Below, one piece after another: positions 11,871-23,915 of a stretch of 64,000 nt of DNA. How positions within the stretch are numbered: the stretch's first letter is position 1; the number at the start of each line of letters is the position of its first letter. The translations under genes and the position numbers were made by a program. The notes under the pieces are model-generated. The model made no database searches. It had not been told where the DNA came from and saw only the letters and a program-made list of their open reading frames with translations. The DNA lies in the NCBI GenBank assembly GCA_023079485.1, contig CM041084.1, positions 134,508,792 to 134,572,791 on the forward strand, written 5' to 3'. The stretch is from Archilochus colubris (lineage: Eukaryota; Chordata; Aves; Apodiformes; Trochilidae).

Positions 11871-14800
11871 TCTATGAATATCAGTACTGCAGTTAAACTG
11901 TATCAGACAGCTCTGCTATTGATATAGAGCTCTGAAGGACAATGCTGCTAGCTGAGGGTAAGCCATGGATTTGAATAGTGGCACAATGATACTTTTTTTC
12001 TCTCCTATTTTCTTTCTTAATGGTTTCTAACAACTGATATGCTATTTTTCACTTTTACTGCAAGGTTGTGCTTATATTTTCATGGATTTACTTATCAGCC
12101 CAAAATGGCACTCATGAGTGATAGTACTCAGGTCAGACTGGTTTTATATATGTACAATGTTTATTTTTTCCCCATGTGCCATGAATTTCACCTGCTTTAC
12201 CATTAACCAGTGACTCAATGCCATAGGTCATGTTAAAGATATCCACAATTTGTTTTTGTCCCCACTCAACCTAATGAACATATAGTGTTTAAATGATTCT
12301 TAACTATGCTGAACTACATAAAGCCCTATGAAATACATCCAGTACTGGCTGGACAGCTGGGTATTTATGTCTAACTTCTTTTTCTTGTCTCTTATCCAAC
12401 TGCTTATTTTAATTTTCTCCTACTTTCAATTTATTTGCAAGGTTCCTTTTTTTCCTTTGTTCCTATTTACATCAGCTGGATGTAAATACAACAACCTAGT
12501 TACAAAATTATATTGTTTTTGAAATATTTTGAACAAGATTCTGTACATTGTTTTGCACCAAATCCACAGTACATTTTTTTTTTAGGTTTGTTTTTTTTTC
12601 TGCGGGCTTCCTGATTAGCTGACTCTAACAGAGATATAAGAATAAAACAAAAAAGAGAATGTACTACTCCAAATTCCCAGTATAAATATTTCCTTACAAT
12701 TCTGTGCACAAGATGATTCTAAATTGATTCACAAGGAATTAAATGAATCCTTGTCTGTTCAAACTTTCTGCAATTGGCTTTTTATGTATACATTAAATAT
12801 TTCGTGTGAAACTCAAAAGAATACAAATGTACAGGCTGTGCCCACTCTATAACTTCATTCTTCTTAATTGGAAAGAAATAAAACTTGTACAGACAATTTA
12901 CTGTTCTTTTTTTTTTTTTTTTTTTTTTTAAATAGCCTCTAATATCACAATTCTTTGAACAGAGGTAAAAGAAAAAGGTGAAATACAGATAATGATGGAA
13001 TATTTGAAACTGCTTGTCAAACTATTGTGCAACAGGAGGTGGTGGTACATGATGATCCTAGTAAGTAAGGCACTCAATCTCTGCAAAGTAGCATTAAAAT
13101 TACATGTATTAGTTAACTCTATGAAGAAAGTGAGAATGGTAGAGATAATGTTACCTCACTTTAGATGTTGGAAATCCCCAGCTGTGCAGCATCAAATGAG
13201 CCTTTGATCATTCAAGCTATTACAGGTTTTTCTTATGAGGAAACAAATCTATTCATAATTTTCTTGCTGTCCAACAGAGGGGGTGTTCACATAAGGATTC
13301 TGGACTGCACTGAGGGCAAGTGTGCATACCTGGCATAATTACCACCCTGATTTTGACTTCTTTTTTAAAGAAAATGTACAATATTTGTTTTTTTTGTTTG
13401 TTTTGTTGTTTTTTTTTTAGGTTGTTCATTTATATTTCTCTTCTTCTTTGCTTTGTTATACTTCTCTTATCTCAGTTCAGACAGACCTGCAGTAGGATTG
13501 TGCAATGTTTTGAACTGTGTCCAAAAATGCAATTCAAAAAATCTGTACTTAGCTGCTGCCTGCTCCAGTGAGTTTCTCTCCCCTTGAGGGGAACCTACAG
13601 TCCATAGCCTTCCTTTCCACAGATTTTTGACAACCGACACTGCATCCTGACAGAGCTGTGTGGCTCAGAATAGAGCTTACATTAATTCCAGTCAAGATTT
13701 AAAAAAATATTTGTTCTTCTACCTAAATCCACTGATATATTTCAGTTTAATAAGTTTTCTAGTATCATACCAAAGAACACCATCAGGACCAGTTCCTCTG
13801 AAAAATTCAGTTATGATCCTGCTTTCTCTTAAAATCAGGGAGAAAAGGCTTACTTTTTTTTTGTGACTCCCAGCTTTTTTCATTACTCATTGTTAAAACC
13901 TGCAACCCAATACACATAGCATTGCCATTGCTAGTGATAGCCCACAGACTTCTGAACTGTGTTGTTTTCTTTTCTTTTAGGTTTCTTTTATGTATAACAA
14001 ATTTTTAATATATAATTAATGATATTTATTCCATGTTATTTAGAAAATTTTAACTATAAATGTCAGTACCATTGTAACTGGAGTAACCATATATATGTAA
14101 ATAATTAATATATCTAAAATTTTAAATAGACTAATAAAAAATTTCTGGCATCTCATGAAAGCCATATTCTCTTATTTGCAGATAAAAATATTTTGAGGGT
14201 TACATTTTCAATGTGGGATATATCCACGAGTTTTCTCCTCTGCCTGTAAGATTTATATCTCTTGCTATAAATCATTATAAAGCTGTTTAGGCTGAAGCTG
14301 CTTTACTTTAAAGAAATTAAATTATGAAAGAATGATGATACATCACATTCTGTGATGTATTGATTTCCACTAGTAGGGTCAAGAATACCATAGCATTAAA
14401 TGGGGCTCAGTTTTATTTCTTTTCCCTCCATCTTGCTTTTTGTATTCAGACTTCCCCTGTCACTCTGTCAACTAACTGTTGTTAGTTTCTAATCTCAGTA
14501 CAACTTTGTCTGCTTTACATAGCAATCTTTCCTAAATGAACTAAAAGTGGCAAAGGATAATGTCTTGTGTCAGGACAGTCTACCTCGGTTTTCTTTTATG
14601 ATTAAATTGCTCTTTGTCTCTCAGATTCGCACACTTTGTCTCAGCTACACTGCCCTTAGCCTGGAGCTGGAGACATTCCACAGAAGGCAAAGGGTATATC
14701 AAATTCTGAACTGGTAACAGTCCTGGAAGTACTAACAGAAGGCTAAGTTGGTATTTTGGGAATCAGCTTGAAGAACACAGAGCTCAGCTTGGCTCCAGCT

Positions 14801-15165
14801 AGACCAAACAAAGACCTAACCCGAATGGACAGATATATAAGAATTTATATGAGGAAAAAGGCTTCCTTGGCTTTTCGATTGTTTTTCTTTTTTATAAAAA
14901 AGAGGATTTTGGAAGTATGGCTAAGTAGTTAAATAATAGCAGCCACTTACTTTATAAAAGTCTGGTCCCATCTCTCAATCAGTGAGAAATAGGTTTCCCT
15001 AGGTGTGTTTGACCTCCCCTTCAGTGGATACATCTGCTCAAATAGTTACTCCTCAAGAAGTTGAGAGCAAGGGGATATCCATCTGTAGCCAGTGAAGAGT
15101 AAAAAAGTATCAGATCCCTATATATGAATACTTAAATCCAAGACTTTAGGATCCTTATATAAAAG
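11871..15165. other. Unique AT-rich DNA, no gene seen
   Basis: No gene or transposon is recognisable. It contains a 23-nt T tract (12907-12929), a T/G-rich simple stretch near 13386-13420 and very AT-rich DNA at 13985-14130. Frames are at most about 85 codons. Confidence 0.55.
12907..12929 (+). repeat. Poly(T) tract, 23 nt
   Basis: Uninterrupted T run in AT-rich DNA. No upstream A/B-box gene on the plus strand or retroposon on the minus strand is recognisable next to it. Confidence 0.9.
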
Positions 15166-15440
15166 GAGCACATTACACAGGATTGCATCCAGGTGGGTTT
15201 TAAATGTCTCTCAGGACTTTCAATCTTCTTCTTCCTGGGCTAAACAATCCCAGCTCTCAACCTTTCCTTCTGAGGGAGATGCTCCAGTTCCCCAGTCATC
15301 TTCATTGCCCTCTGCTGGATTCTCTTCAGTAGTTCCTTCTCCACAGCTGGGGAAATCACAACTGGGCACAGTATTCCAGATGTAGCCTCACCAGGGCAGA
15401 ACAGAGGGGAATGATCTTCCTTGAGCTACCAGCCATGCAA
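15166..15440 (-). mobile_element. CR1 LINE fragment with internal deletion
   Basis: Read on the minus strand, the left part is the CR1 3' region (GTGGGTTTTAAATGTCTC on the plus strand). It jumps directly to a block lying several hundred bases further 5' in other copies (CTGGGCTAAACAATCCCAGCTCTCAACC, then TGGGCACAGTATTCCAGATG). The missing part spans most of the ORF2 C-terminal tail. The junction is near 15220-15230. No terminal octamers remain and no frame is open. Confidence 0.8.
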
Positions 15441-18400
15441 TTTTACATTATACTATTAACCTGATAAAACAAATGGATCAAAAATTCTGTACATCAAAGA
15501 GCAGTTCTTTGAACCAGGAAAAATAGCTAAATAAATTACTTTTTTTTAAAATAGCTTGATTAGTTTTTTAATATCTAATACCCATTAAATACCAACTTTT
15601 TTTCTCTCCTGTAGATGTGCAAAGTTGTCATCTTTGGCAATCTGAAGTTGAAATATATATGTGATGGCACAATCTTTATAGAATAATTAAAAATTATTCA
15701 GCACATTGTCCACCTATGCACTACTTGAGTACAACATCAGTCTAAATCAGTACTGGCTGCTTAGCTATGTACTGTCTTCTCAAAACTAGGAATTTAAAAC
15801 TTGCTCTCCCATATTTAAGCCTTTTTTTTACTTCTAAAGATTAAGTCACTTGAAAAATATTTAGCAAAATATTGAGAATTCATATTCCTAATTTTTCACT
15901 TCTTTTCCTAGTGACATCAAAGAAAAGTATTTTTAGACTAAGGAACTGAAGAGGATTTACCCAACTTAGTATGCACAGTCATGAAGAAGATTAATAGTTG
16001 CCTATTCTTCAGAACAAGGCGAAATTGAAGTAAAGCTATTAATTTTCAATAGCTGACAGAGATAGCGAAACTTCAGGTACAATTATAAATGACACGGATA
16101 TTTAAAGGAAAGAAACTGCAAAAGTCAAACCTAAGCACTTTATTTAACAAACCTTTTGCACAGCCTTTTTCTGTGTTATAGATTCTCCCCGAGTACCTTC
16201 TGTCTTAGTTCTTTTCTAAAATAAATCCATATGTTGGAAGATATTAACTTTTTTAACCACTCTGGTTTCCTCAGCAATAAACTAATTTTCTCTTTCCCTC
16301 TTTCCCTTGTGCAAATACTTTTTTCCTTTATACTGGACCCCATGTATGCATTACAGCTTGATTTTGGTGCACTGAAACTTGCATTTTAAAAAAATACTGT
16401 ATCACTGTTAATTTGTGAAAGTTTCTGATTTAGATTCTTGATGCAGAACTATCAATTATTCCAGGTTGAGGTTTCACAGGACTGCTACCAATTGCTCTGT
16501 CTTCATGATAGATTTGAATGAAACCATAACACAGATACACTGGTGTAATACCTGCTATTACTCAAACATTTGCAGATCTTCTGGAAAAGACTATTAATGA
16601 AGTGGCTGAAACCAAATACTGTCTTAACATTTCAGAAACAGATTGAATCTGTTTGTTAGTGGTCCAAACATTTTAGTCTTTATGAGATATAGGAGAGGGA
16701 GACAGAATGCCCGAAGGAATGCTGCACACGAATCCAGTACTATTCAGTGCTCTCACTGCATCTCCCAGAATAAACACTGTTTTTGTGTTCCTCTGCAATG
16801 AAAAAGTGGAAGAGATGAAGTGATCAAAACACTATCAAAGAGAAAAAATGAAACTTAGACCTGAGAACCATTTGTGGTGTAAACATTGTTGTGGTTAACT
16901 TTTTTTAGTATAATAGTAGGATTAGGGTAGCTGTCAACATGATGGAGTTTGGGGGTTTAGAATATTAGTAAAAAAAAAAAAAAAAGAGATAGTTAATTGT
17001 CTAAATTTTTCTGATTTCACTTTCTAATACCAATAGCTCTAGTTTTGATATCCGTGGATATTGGTAGATTATGTTTTTTTGTCTGAAATATTATTCAGTT
17101 AAAGAAGTGAGCTACATGAACAAGCTTCCAATTTCATGTAATTTTGTATCAGCTGTATCTCTGTGTACATGTGAATGGGTGTCACTTTGCTTAGGCACTC
17201 ACTTCTCATTCATTCTCAACAATACTGCAGGGGATGCAAAACCTGGATGGAAAACATCCAATTCACAGGGGCAACATCAAAGAGGTATGCTAAATTCCTT
17301 TTCTAAAAGATCACTAGAGTGGTGTTACTAGTCTTTAAATACTAGTTTTTAATATACAATCTTGTTCTTAACTCTGTTCCATTTTGCATGCACTACTGTT
17401 TATAGCAAGATAGCTATAAAAAGTCTTAAAGGCAATTTTGGAATTTATAGGATTATTGAGCTTTTCTTCCTCTTTTTTGCATTTCTGCCTGACACCACTC
17501 ACTGAACAAGAATAGTAGTTTGTTTCAGAACTGTGTTATTGATAATACTGTGGGAGCAGCTGTTCTCAGAGAATTTTCTCTGAAGCATGAGAAGAACATG
17601 AAGGACAGTCAGGAGGACACATTGTGGATTCATAAGGGGTTATCTCAGCATGTGGGAGAAAAACAGAATAGTTAAAATAGCCCAAAAGCAGTTATTTTAC
17701 AGAGTTTATGGCCTTTAGCAATCTTAGTGTTGAGGTGAAAAGGAGTGGTAATGGCTCAAAACTAAGTATATATTTATATATTTGTACTTTAAAAATTATG
17801 TGTGTATTTGTAAGATTATATATAAAGAGTAGGTTTGTGATTTTATAATTATTACCGTACAATGTAATGTACAGATAATTTATAATTATCAGTGTACATG
17901 ATCTTTTATTGTTTATTGTAATTCAAATTACTTTCATATTTAGAAAATATTGAAATATCTTTCCTTCTATGAGAGCTCCTCACTTGGCTTTGGCTGTCCT
18001 TAGGTGGACTTGTATATTAGTAAAGCAAGGAATCATCTTAAACAATTCTACCAAGATTAAGACTCACTCCACAATCTAGTTTTACTTTCCCACCGGGAAT
18101 TGGTAAGGTATGACATTATCAAAGGGGTAATGGGGCATTAAAAATGATATTCATATTCTGTTGAAGCCACTTCACTACCTGCCAGTTGTATTTCAGGAGC
18201 TGTAGCAAGATCAGCTGCATATCTGTACTCCTGATCATGTGAAAATGGTAGTCAATAGTAGAGACTTTACAAGGACCAAACTGAATTTCCTTAGAAAGAG
18301 CTAGTTACCAGAGAAACTAAATAATGTTTATACATGACATGAACTGCCACAGCTATCTCACTAGTCTGTAATTCAGTCTCTGAGCAGAGAAGAGAGAAGT

Positions 18401-20392
18401 ACTACTTCAGTATAGACTTCCCTCTTAACTCAGAACAGAATTATTTCAATTCTAAGCTCTCTTATTCTTGTGCTACTTAGGGAGCATGGTTGAGGAGTGT
18501 CTGTTTTTCCAGTTTAGGTTTATCTAAAAGTAGGTCCTCCACTAAGATTTCTGGTAGCCAGCTTTGGATAAATTTTCATTTACTTTTGGGGTCTCATTTC
18601 AGGTTGTTCCAAAAGAGAATATGGTTGGTTGTTTTTGTTTGGTTTTTTTTTGTTGTTTGTTTCTAGAGGTACTTAACTGGAGGGAATCTTTCAATTAGTC
18701 AGCATAGACACAACAGGACTGTGTTTATTTTGATATGCTCTATATAGTTATCTACTACTGTCTCAGAAGCCTTTTTGTCCTAAGGCTTTCCTGTAAACTG
18801 ACAGGAGTGGCAACTCATGCCCTTATTTCCTTTCTTAAGAAAAGTCACTGCGGTCAGCATCATCCCAACCTCACATTATTATTATTTTGAAATAAAAAGA
18901 ACAGAAGTTAACACTGATGTCTTAGAACTGCAGATTCAGCACACAGCTGTTTCTTCAGTGAAACATGAAGACAACAACTTGCTAAAAAGGGTGGTAGTCC
19001 CAGGCAGTGTAGACATGACTGCTCAGCCCCTTCCAGTCGGGGGGCAGACACTGTTTCCTGATTTGATTTCATTAAAATGCGTGGATGCAATCTTGGAGAC
19101 CATTAATAGCAACAGAGAACCTGCTCAGTGAATCAGAGATGGACCCTGTATTGCTGAGTCCTCTGCTTCAGTTTTCCTCACTCCCAGACTTCCCACTAGA
19201 GCCACTCATTCTTTGAACCATGTATCAGACATATGATGAGAGAAAAGCTGGATTTGTTTTTTTAATGGTATATAGTGACCCACTTTATGGTTCACAGGTA
19301 CATTTAAAGATGAAGTATGTGATCCAAATCAGGTTCCTCAGTTTTGCCACTCTCATTTGAATTCATCTTCACAGACTTTCTTGTGAGCCTTTAATTTTCT
19401 CAGTTTAGGCCAGGAATCCTACTTAAATACTACAAAACACTTCAGGAAATAAGCTGTCTAGAAACTTGATAGCATCTTACATCTTATGCCTGTGGATCAC
19501 AAAGTGCTTTCTAAACAAAAAGAATATGCACATTTTAATACCGTAAAGGAATCATCAGCGTCAACATACTATACTCTGAGGTAAAATAGGCCATTCAGAA
19601 TAAGGGATGTAAAGTACCACCTAGTAATTACTTCAGGATGATTTGCCATAAATATACATGCTTTCAATGACAGGTTATGCCTTTGTGCCCATGTAAGTAG
19701 GAATAATACCATTTACCCAACTTGACACTGTCTTGATCATATAATGGTGTCTTCTGGATGTTTGCATGGTTCATTTGAAATAAGATACTAGTAGCAGTCC
19801 TTTACCTCCTCATGCTATGCATGCAGTGTTTCCAGGGTTGTGGTTTTGTTGTTTTTTTGTGTTTCTTTCACACCTCTTATACCAGTTTGGCATCAAACTA
19901 TAAATGTTTTCTATCTGATAGATTATAAAAAAGATTAATCCAAAGGAAATATGTCCACAAATCATCTCACTCCCAAAGATGTATAATTTGTCTGAAAGTC
20001 ATTAAATTATGGACTTAAATTTTTAATTTATCAATTCTAGAAAGAAAGACTGAAAAGTATATTTAAGCTCCTTATATTGCTTAAGGCAAGAGAGGGTAAA
20101 GAAAGGAAGTGTCTACACTATGAATTAGAACTTTAATATATGCCAGACCTCTTATCAATTTTATCAATGATTTCATATGAGTGCAGATTGAGAGTAGGCA
20201 GAATTATTCCCCACCTGGTCTACATATCCAGAGATATTTCCAAAGGAAATTAACTTCCTGCCCAGAGTCCGAACCGTGGAGCAGTCAAATGCACACCTCG
20301 GTAGGGATGACCAAGATACCAGAACATCAGGATACATGGAGAGTATCATTTCTCTGAGAAGGGAAGGGAAAAGGAAAGGAGAGGAATATTTC
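15441..20392. other. Unique AT-rich DNA, no supported gene
   Basis: Nearly 5 kb without a recognisable repeat family. It includes an A tract at 16970-16985, a possible 54-nt exon at 17231-17284 and an unexplained 104-codon open frame (18817-19131, plus). Neither is strong enough to call a gene. A purine-only run at 20356-20386 lies just before the next CR1. Confidence 0.5.
17231..17284 (+). other. Possible 54-nt exon, unproven
   Basis: A pyrimidine-rich stretch ending in TACTGCAG is followed by 54 nt and then a donor-like GAG/GTATGC. The length is a multiple of three. Read in phase 0 the segment is open and would encode 18 residues beginning GMQNLDGKHPIHRG; the next frame is also open. I do not recognise the peptide. 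Splice-like pairs of this quality occur by chance in 64 kb, so this is only a candidate. Confidence 0.15.
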
Positions 20393-20760
20393 AATTGGAA
20401 AGGTCATATAACAATTACCTAGTCCAACTGTCTGACCACTCCAGGGATGACCAAAAGTTAATGTTATAAAGGGCATAGTCCAAATGCATCATACACACTG
20501 ACAGGCTTGGGGCATCCGCCACCTCTTTAGGAAGCCTGTTCCAGCATTTGACCATCCCCTCAGTAAAGAAATATTTCCTAATGTCCAGTCTGAACCTCCC
20601 TTGGTGCAGCTTTGAACTTTCTCTATGAGTTCCTCTGTCTCTGGACACCAGAAAGAACCTCCATCTCTGTGTCTTTTTCTTAGGAAGCTCTAGGGATCAG
20701 TGAAGTCCCCTTTGACCTCCTTTGTCCAAAGAAGACAAGACCAGTTCCTTCTAAAAGTGC
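20393..20760 (-). mobile_element. CR1 LINE fragment, 3' end and ORF2 tail
   Basis: The left edge keeps the CR1 3' core (TTGGAAAGGTCAT...CTAGTCCAACTG on the plus strand). The middle encodes the ORF2 C-terminal tail on the minus strand. The right part reaches the GATCAGTGAAGTCCCC block before 5' truncation near 20760. The terminal octamers are worn away. A 31-nt purine run flanks the 3' end. Confidence 0.85.
20415..20648 (-). pseudogene. CR1 ORF2 C-terminal tail remnant
   Basis: The minus-strand frame contains FRLDIRKYFFTEGMVKCWNR followed by LPKEVADAPSLSVC. This is the conserved C-terminal segment of CR1 ORF2, downstream of the reverse transcriptase. The element's own stop lies beyond it but the frame here drifts into non-CR1 residues at its C-terminal end. 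The reverse-transcriptase domain is absent through 5' truncation, so this cannot make a working protein. The initiating Met is an accident of the truncated frame. Confidence 0.75.
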
Positions 20761-21660
20761 CAGAGAATCATCTGAGAGAGATAATCTTAAAGTAAATTTA
20801 CCTTTATTTTTATTAAACTATTTTTTTCTTATTTTTATGTTCTTGAAATCCTCCTCCACTACATCACTATTGTTACATTTATAAGTCTTTGATACAGATG
20901 AATAGCTGTCATGGTCTCATCACAAAAGACTTTTTGAAAGAGGAGGGAGAAAGACCAATTAATCTTTATCATAATTAATTAACCTCAGTTTAAACAACAG
21001 TATAATCAGCACTTTCCCTCAGTTATTTAGATTTTTAAATCTCTGTTTACAGTGATATTTCTGCAGGATTAGTGGTATGACAGAAAATCATACATTGAGA
21101 AAATTTTTTTAAAGCCATTTAATTTCATCCATTCTTTGGGTATTAGCCCATTCTTTGGACATTATGGTGATAGTGATGGAAATAGGAGTACTTGCACCTT
21201 ATGAGTATTTTGTTACACCTTATCCAACCAGAAGCTGAATGCCTAGACATTTCTGTTTACAGACTTTAAGGCTAAAGCTTTATGATCAGAAGAATTGGAT
21301 GTTGTGGAGGCAATGACCAATCTAAATCTGATTTTACAAATAGCTTTCCTATCTTCTATTTGGACACACTGAACTAGACATTAAGGACCCTGCAATTGCT
21401 GTGTCAGCTTGTGTATTTCAATGATAGATCAATGCTGGAGTAATTTAAAGCCTCTTTATACCTCCTTTACACCTCATAGATACAGTCTAGAGCAGATTGA
21501 CCTGGTTAATCTTTACTATACAACCAAATTAATGAGCACTTCCTCTTCTCCATTTCCAGCTCTGCAAGTGTCAATCATTACATTTGGCATGTGTGATTAG
21601 CAGTTCCTCTCATCCTTAGAAATTAAGCAGGTGAGTGTGCAGTATAGTGTTCTGTTATCC
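20761..21660. other. Unique AT-rich DNA between two CR1 copies
   Basis: AT-rich spacer with no frame above about 65 codons and no recognisable repeat. Confidence 0.5.
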
Positions 21661-21890
21661 TAGAATAACAGAATCATTCTGGTTGAAAAGGTCTTTAGAT
21701 CATTGAGTCCAACCACTAACCTAACTCTATGGAGTCCAGTGCTAAACAATATTCCTAAGCACCACATCTAAATATCTTTTGAAAACCTCCATTGATGGTG
21801 ATTCAGCCACCTGCCTGGGCACACTGTTCCAGTGTTTGATAAGTCTTTCAGTGAAGAATTTTCTTCCTATATCCAATCTAAATTTCCCAT
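21661..21890 (-). mobile_element. CR1 LINE fragment, 3' 230 bp
   Basis: The plus strand begins TAGAATAACAGAATCATTCT, a diverged CR1 octamer end. It continues through GTCCAACCACTAACC, CTAAGCACCACATCTA and CAGTGAAGAATTTTCTTCC in the normal CR1 order. It is 5'-truncated near 21890. The type, with CTAAGCACCACATCTAAA, differs from the copies at 37.6 and 40.1 kb, so at least two CR1 subfamilies are present in the window. Confidence 0.85.
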
Positions 21891-23155
21891 CATTAGATAG
21901 GCAGATAAATAGTACCTGATGTTATTTTAGATTTATATACAACTTAGCACACATTTAACCTATCTGTTTTCATTTCTTATTAATATTTGATATCTTCCTT
22001 TGAGATCTTCTTCAGTCCCAACTTCACATCAAAGAAAAAATACTAGAGGAAATCTTTGCATTTCATTGGAACTAGGAAAAATCAAATAAAATGGAAAAAT
22101 CACTACCACCCCAAAAAACAGAATACAAACACCCTTTCAATGGAGAATCTAGTTTAGAAAAAGATATGTCCGCTGCAGGTTGGTAAATGAGGATACTACT
22201 TGGCACATGTTTACACATCTTCCTGCATAAAGCTATTATTCTAAAATGTAACTGCCTTGCATTCAAATTTTGTAAGATGCTTCTCTTCCTCATATTTCAT
22301 CACAGGAACGGAAGATAAAAACTGGGTATAGGTCTAGAATTTTTTTCTAACTACAATATATAACAAACCTATCCACCTAAAGAGATTTGCAGTGTCTGGA
22401 GTTTTGCTCTATTGCAATTTCAGCTATGCAATTCCTTTGAAGAAAAGCTCTGCCAGTTTTATGAATAATAATCACTGAACCTACACTGTTTTCTTGAAAA
22501 TGGAATTTTTATCATTCTTTCCTTCCAAGAATTATTGAAATAAGGAAAATTTGTATTTGACTGATTTATATCTAGTGAAAAAGGTGATAAACTCATGTTC
22601 AGTAGAAAATATGCAGTTACCATTACTTTTAAAATGCTAATTTGACTTTTCTAATCTTGAAAGATGATTTTTATTTTGGATATTGGCTTGCATTTGTTCT
22701 TTTTACATTATCAATGGAGAACTGTGTAATACTCCTTCCTTACAGTATATTGAATAACAGAATAGAGTAACAGAATTGTATTAGCATGAATATGAGGATT
22801 TTTCCAGATGGATGCATCTGAAAAATGGTATCCATAGAATATCGGAGCCACTAGGGTTTCCTTTTAAGCAAGCTAGATGGTATTAATGAGGGCTGCTTCT
22901 TTTTGCATGAATGGTTTCTTTAGAAGACAGATTGAGTTTGAAGAGACACTATGTTAAGAATTCTTATGTATTTCTTAATCTTACATTTCCTCCTTGGTAG
23001 GATTTATGCAGCTGACACACAGAATTGCTAAAATTGCTAAAATATAGACCAGCAAAAAATTAAATTCACAAACACCATAATTAGTCAGGACTTTACATGC
23101 TGGAATTTTTAAAAAGTAAAGTTTTTTTTATTGCTGTGAAAACAGTATAGGTAGT
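21891..23155. other. Unique AT-rich DNA, no gene seen
   Basis: No gene, repeat family or notable structure recognised. Frames are short. Confidence 0.5.
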
Positions 23156-23856
23156 ATCATGGTTCAGGCCTAGCCAGTAACAAAGGACCATGCAGCCACT
23201 CAGACCCCTCCCCCATTTTAGGATGGTGAGGAGTAAATCCACCTAAAACCTCATTGGTCATGACAAGGACTATGAGGGTTTCACTCACCAATTAAGGTCA
23301 TGGACAAAACAGACTCAACTTGGGAAAAAAAAAATCAATTTCATTCATCATTAATCAGAGCAAAACAGGGCAAAGATAAAACAACCAGACCTTAAATACC
23401 TTACCCGTTCTCCCTCCTTCCCAGCCCAAATTACTTTGTTCACGGTATCTCTACCTCCTCCCCCGCGTCCCAGAGACACAGGGGGAGAAGGGAGTGAGGT
23501 TTACAGTCTGTTTGTCACATGTCATTTTCTGTTGTTCCTTCCTTCTCAGGAAAAGGGTTTTCTCAGTCTTCCCCTACTCCAAGGTGGGTTCCTTCCATGG
23601 GAGAGAGTCCTTCACAAACCCCTCCCAACATGAGTGCCTCCTGCAAGATGCAGTCTCTCAAGAGAAAACTGCTCCAGCACGGGATGCCCTCAGGGACACA
23701 GCCTGCTTTAGGAACAGCCACCTTCCCTGGCATGGGGTCCTCTATGGATGCAGGTTCATTTCTGCTCCTCTGTTTACCTCCATGGGCTGCAGGTCCCATC
23801 TGCTCCACCGTGTTTCTCCTTGGGCTGCAGGGTTACAGCCTAACATCTCTCCATGG
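23156..23856 (-). mobile_element. ERVL-like LTR, truncated, minus orientation
   Basis: Read on the minus strand this is the same LTR family as at 10.5 and 57.0 kb. On the plus strand the left edge, GGTTCAGGCCTAGCCAG, is the inverted U5 end. Then come CACTCACCAATTAAGGTCATG and AAAACAGACTCAACTTGGG (mirror of the block before the U5 tail), then GGAAAAGGGTTTTCTCA, then repeated CTGCTCCA/GGGCTGCAG units. The match stops near 23856 in what should be the middle of the LTR, so the 5' part is missing. Open frames of 123-137 codons on the plus strand lie in this repeat-rich DNA and are not genes. Confidence 0.7.
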
Positions 23857-23915
23857 TGTTTGTAGTTTGAGCCTGGCTGATAGCAAAGGACTACACAGCT
23901 GCTCACTCTCCATAT
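23857..23915 (-). mobile_element. Second LTR 3'-end fragment, same orientation
   Basis: The plus-strand segment starting GTTTGAGCCTGGCTGATAGC resembles the left edge of the preceding LTR (GTTCAGGCCTAGCCAGTAAC) over about 50 bp, with most differences being transitions. It therefore looks like the U5 end of another copy of the same LTR abutting the truncated one. Past 23915 the resemblance is lost. See the findings for what this arrangement may mean. Confidence 0.5.

Noticed and set aside
17566..17650. Weak resemblance to the CR1 segment before the RT catalytic motif (GTGGATTCATAAGGGG)
   Set aside because: Only about 20 bp look similar and no ordered flanking CR1 blocks follow.
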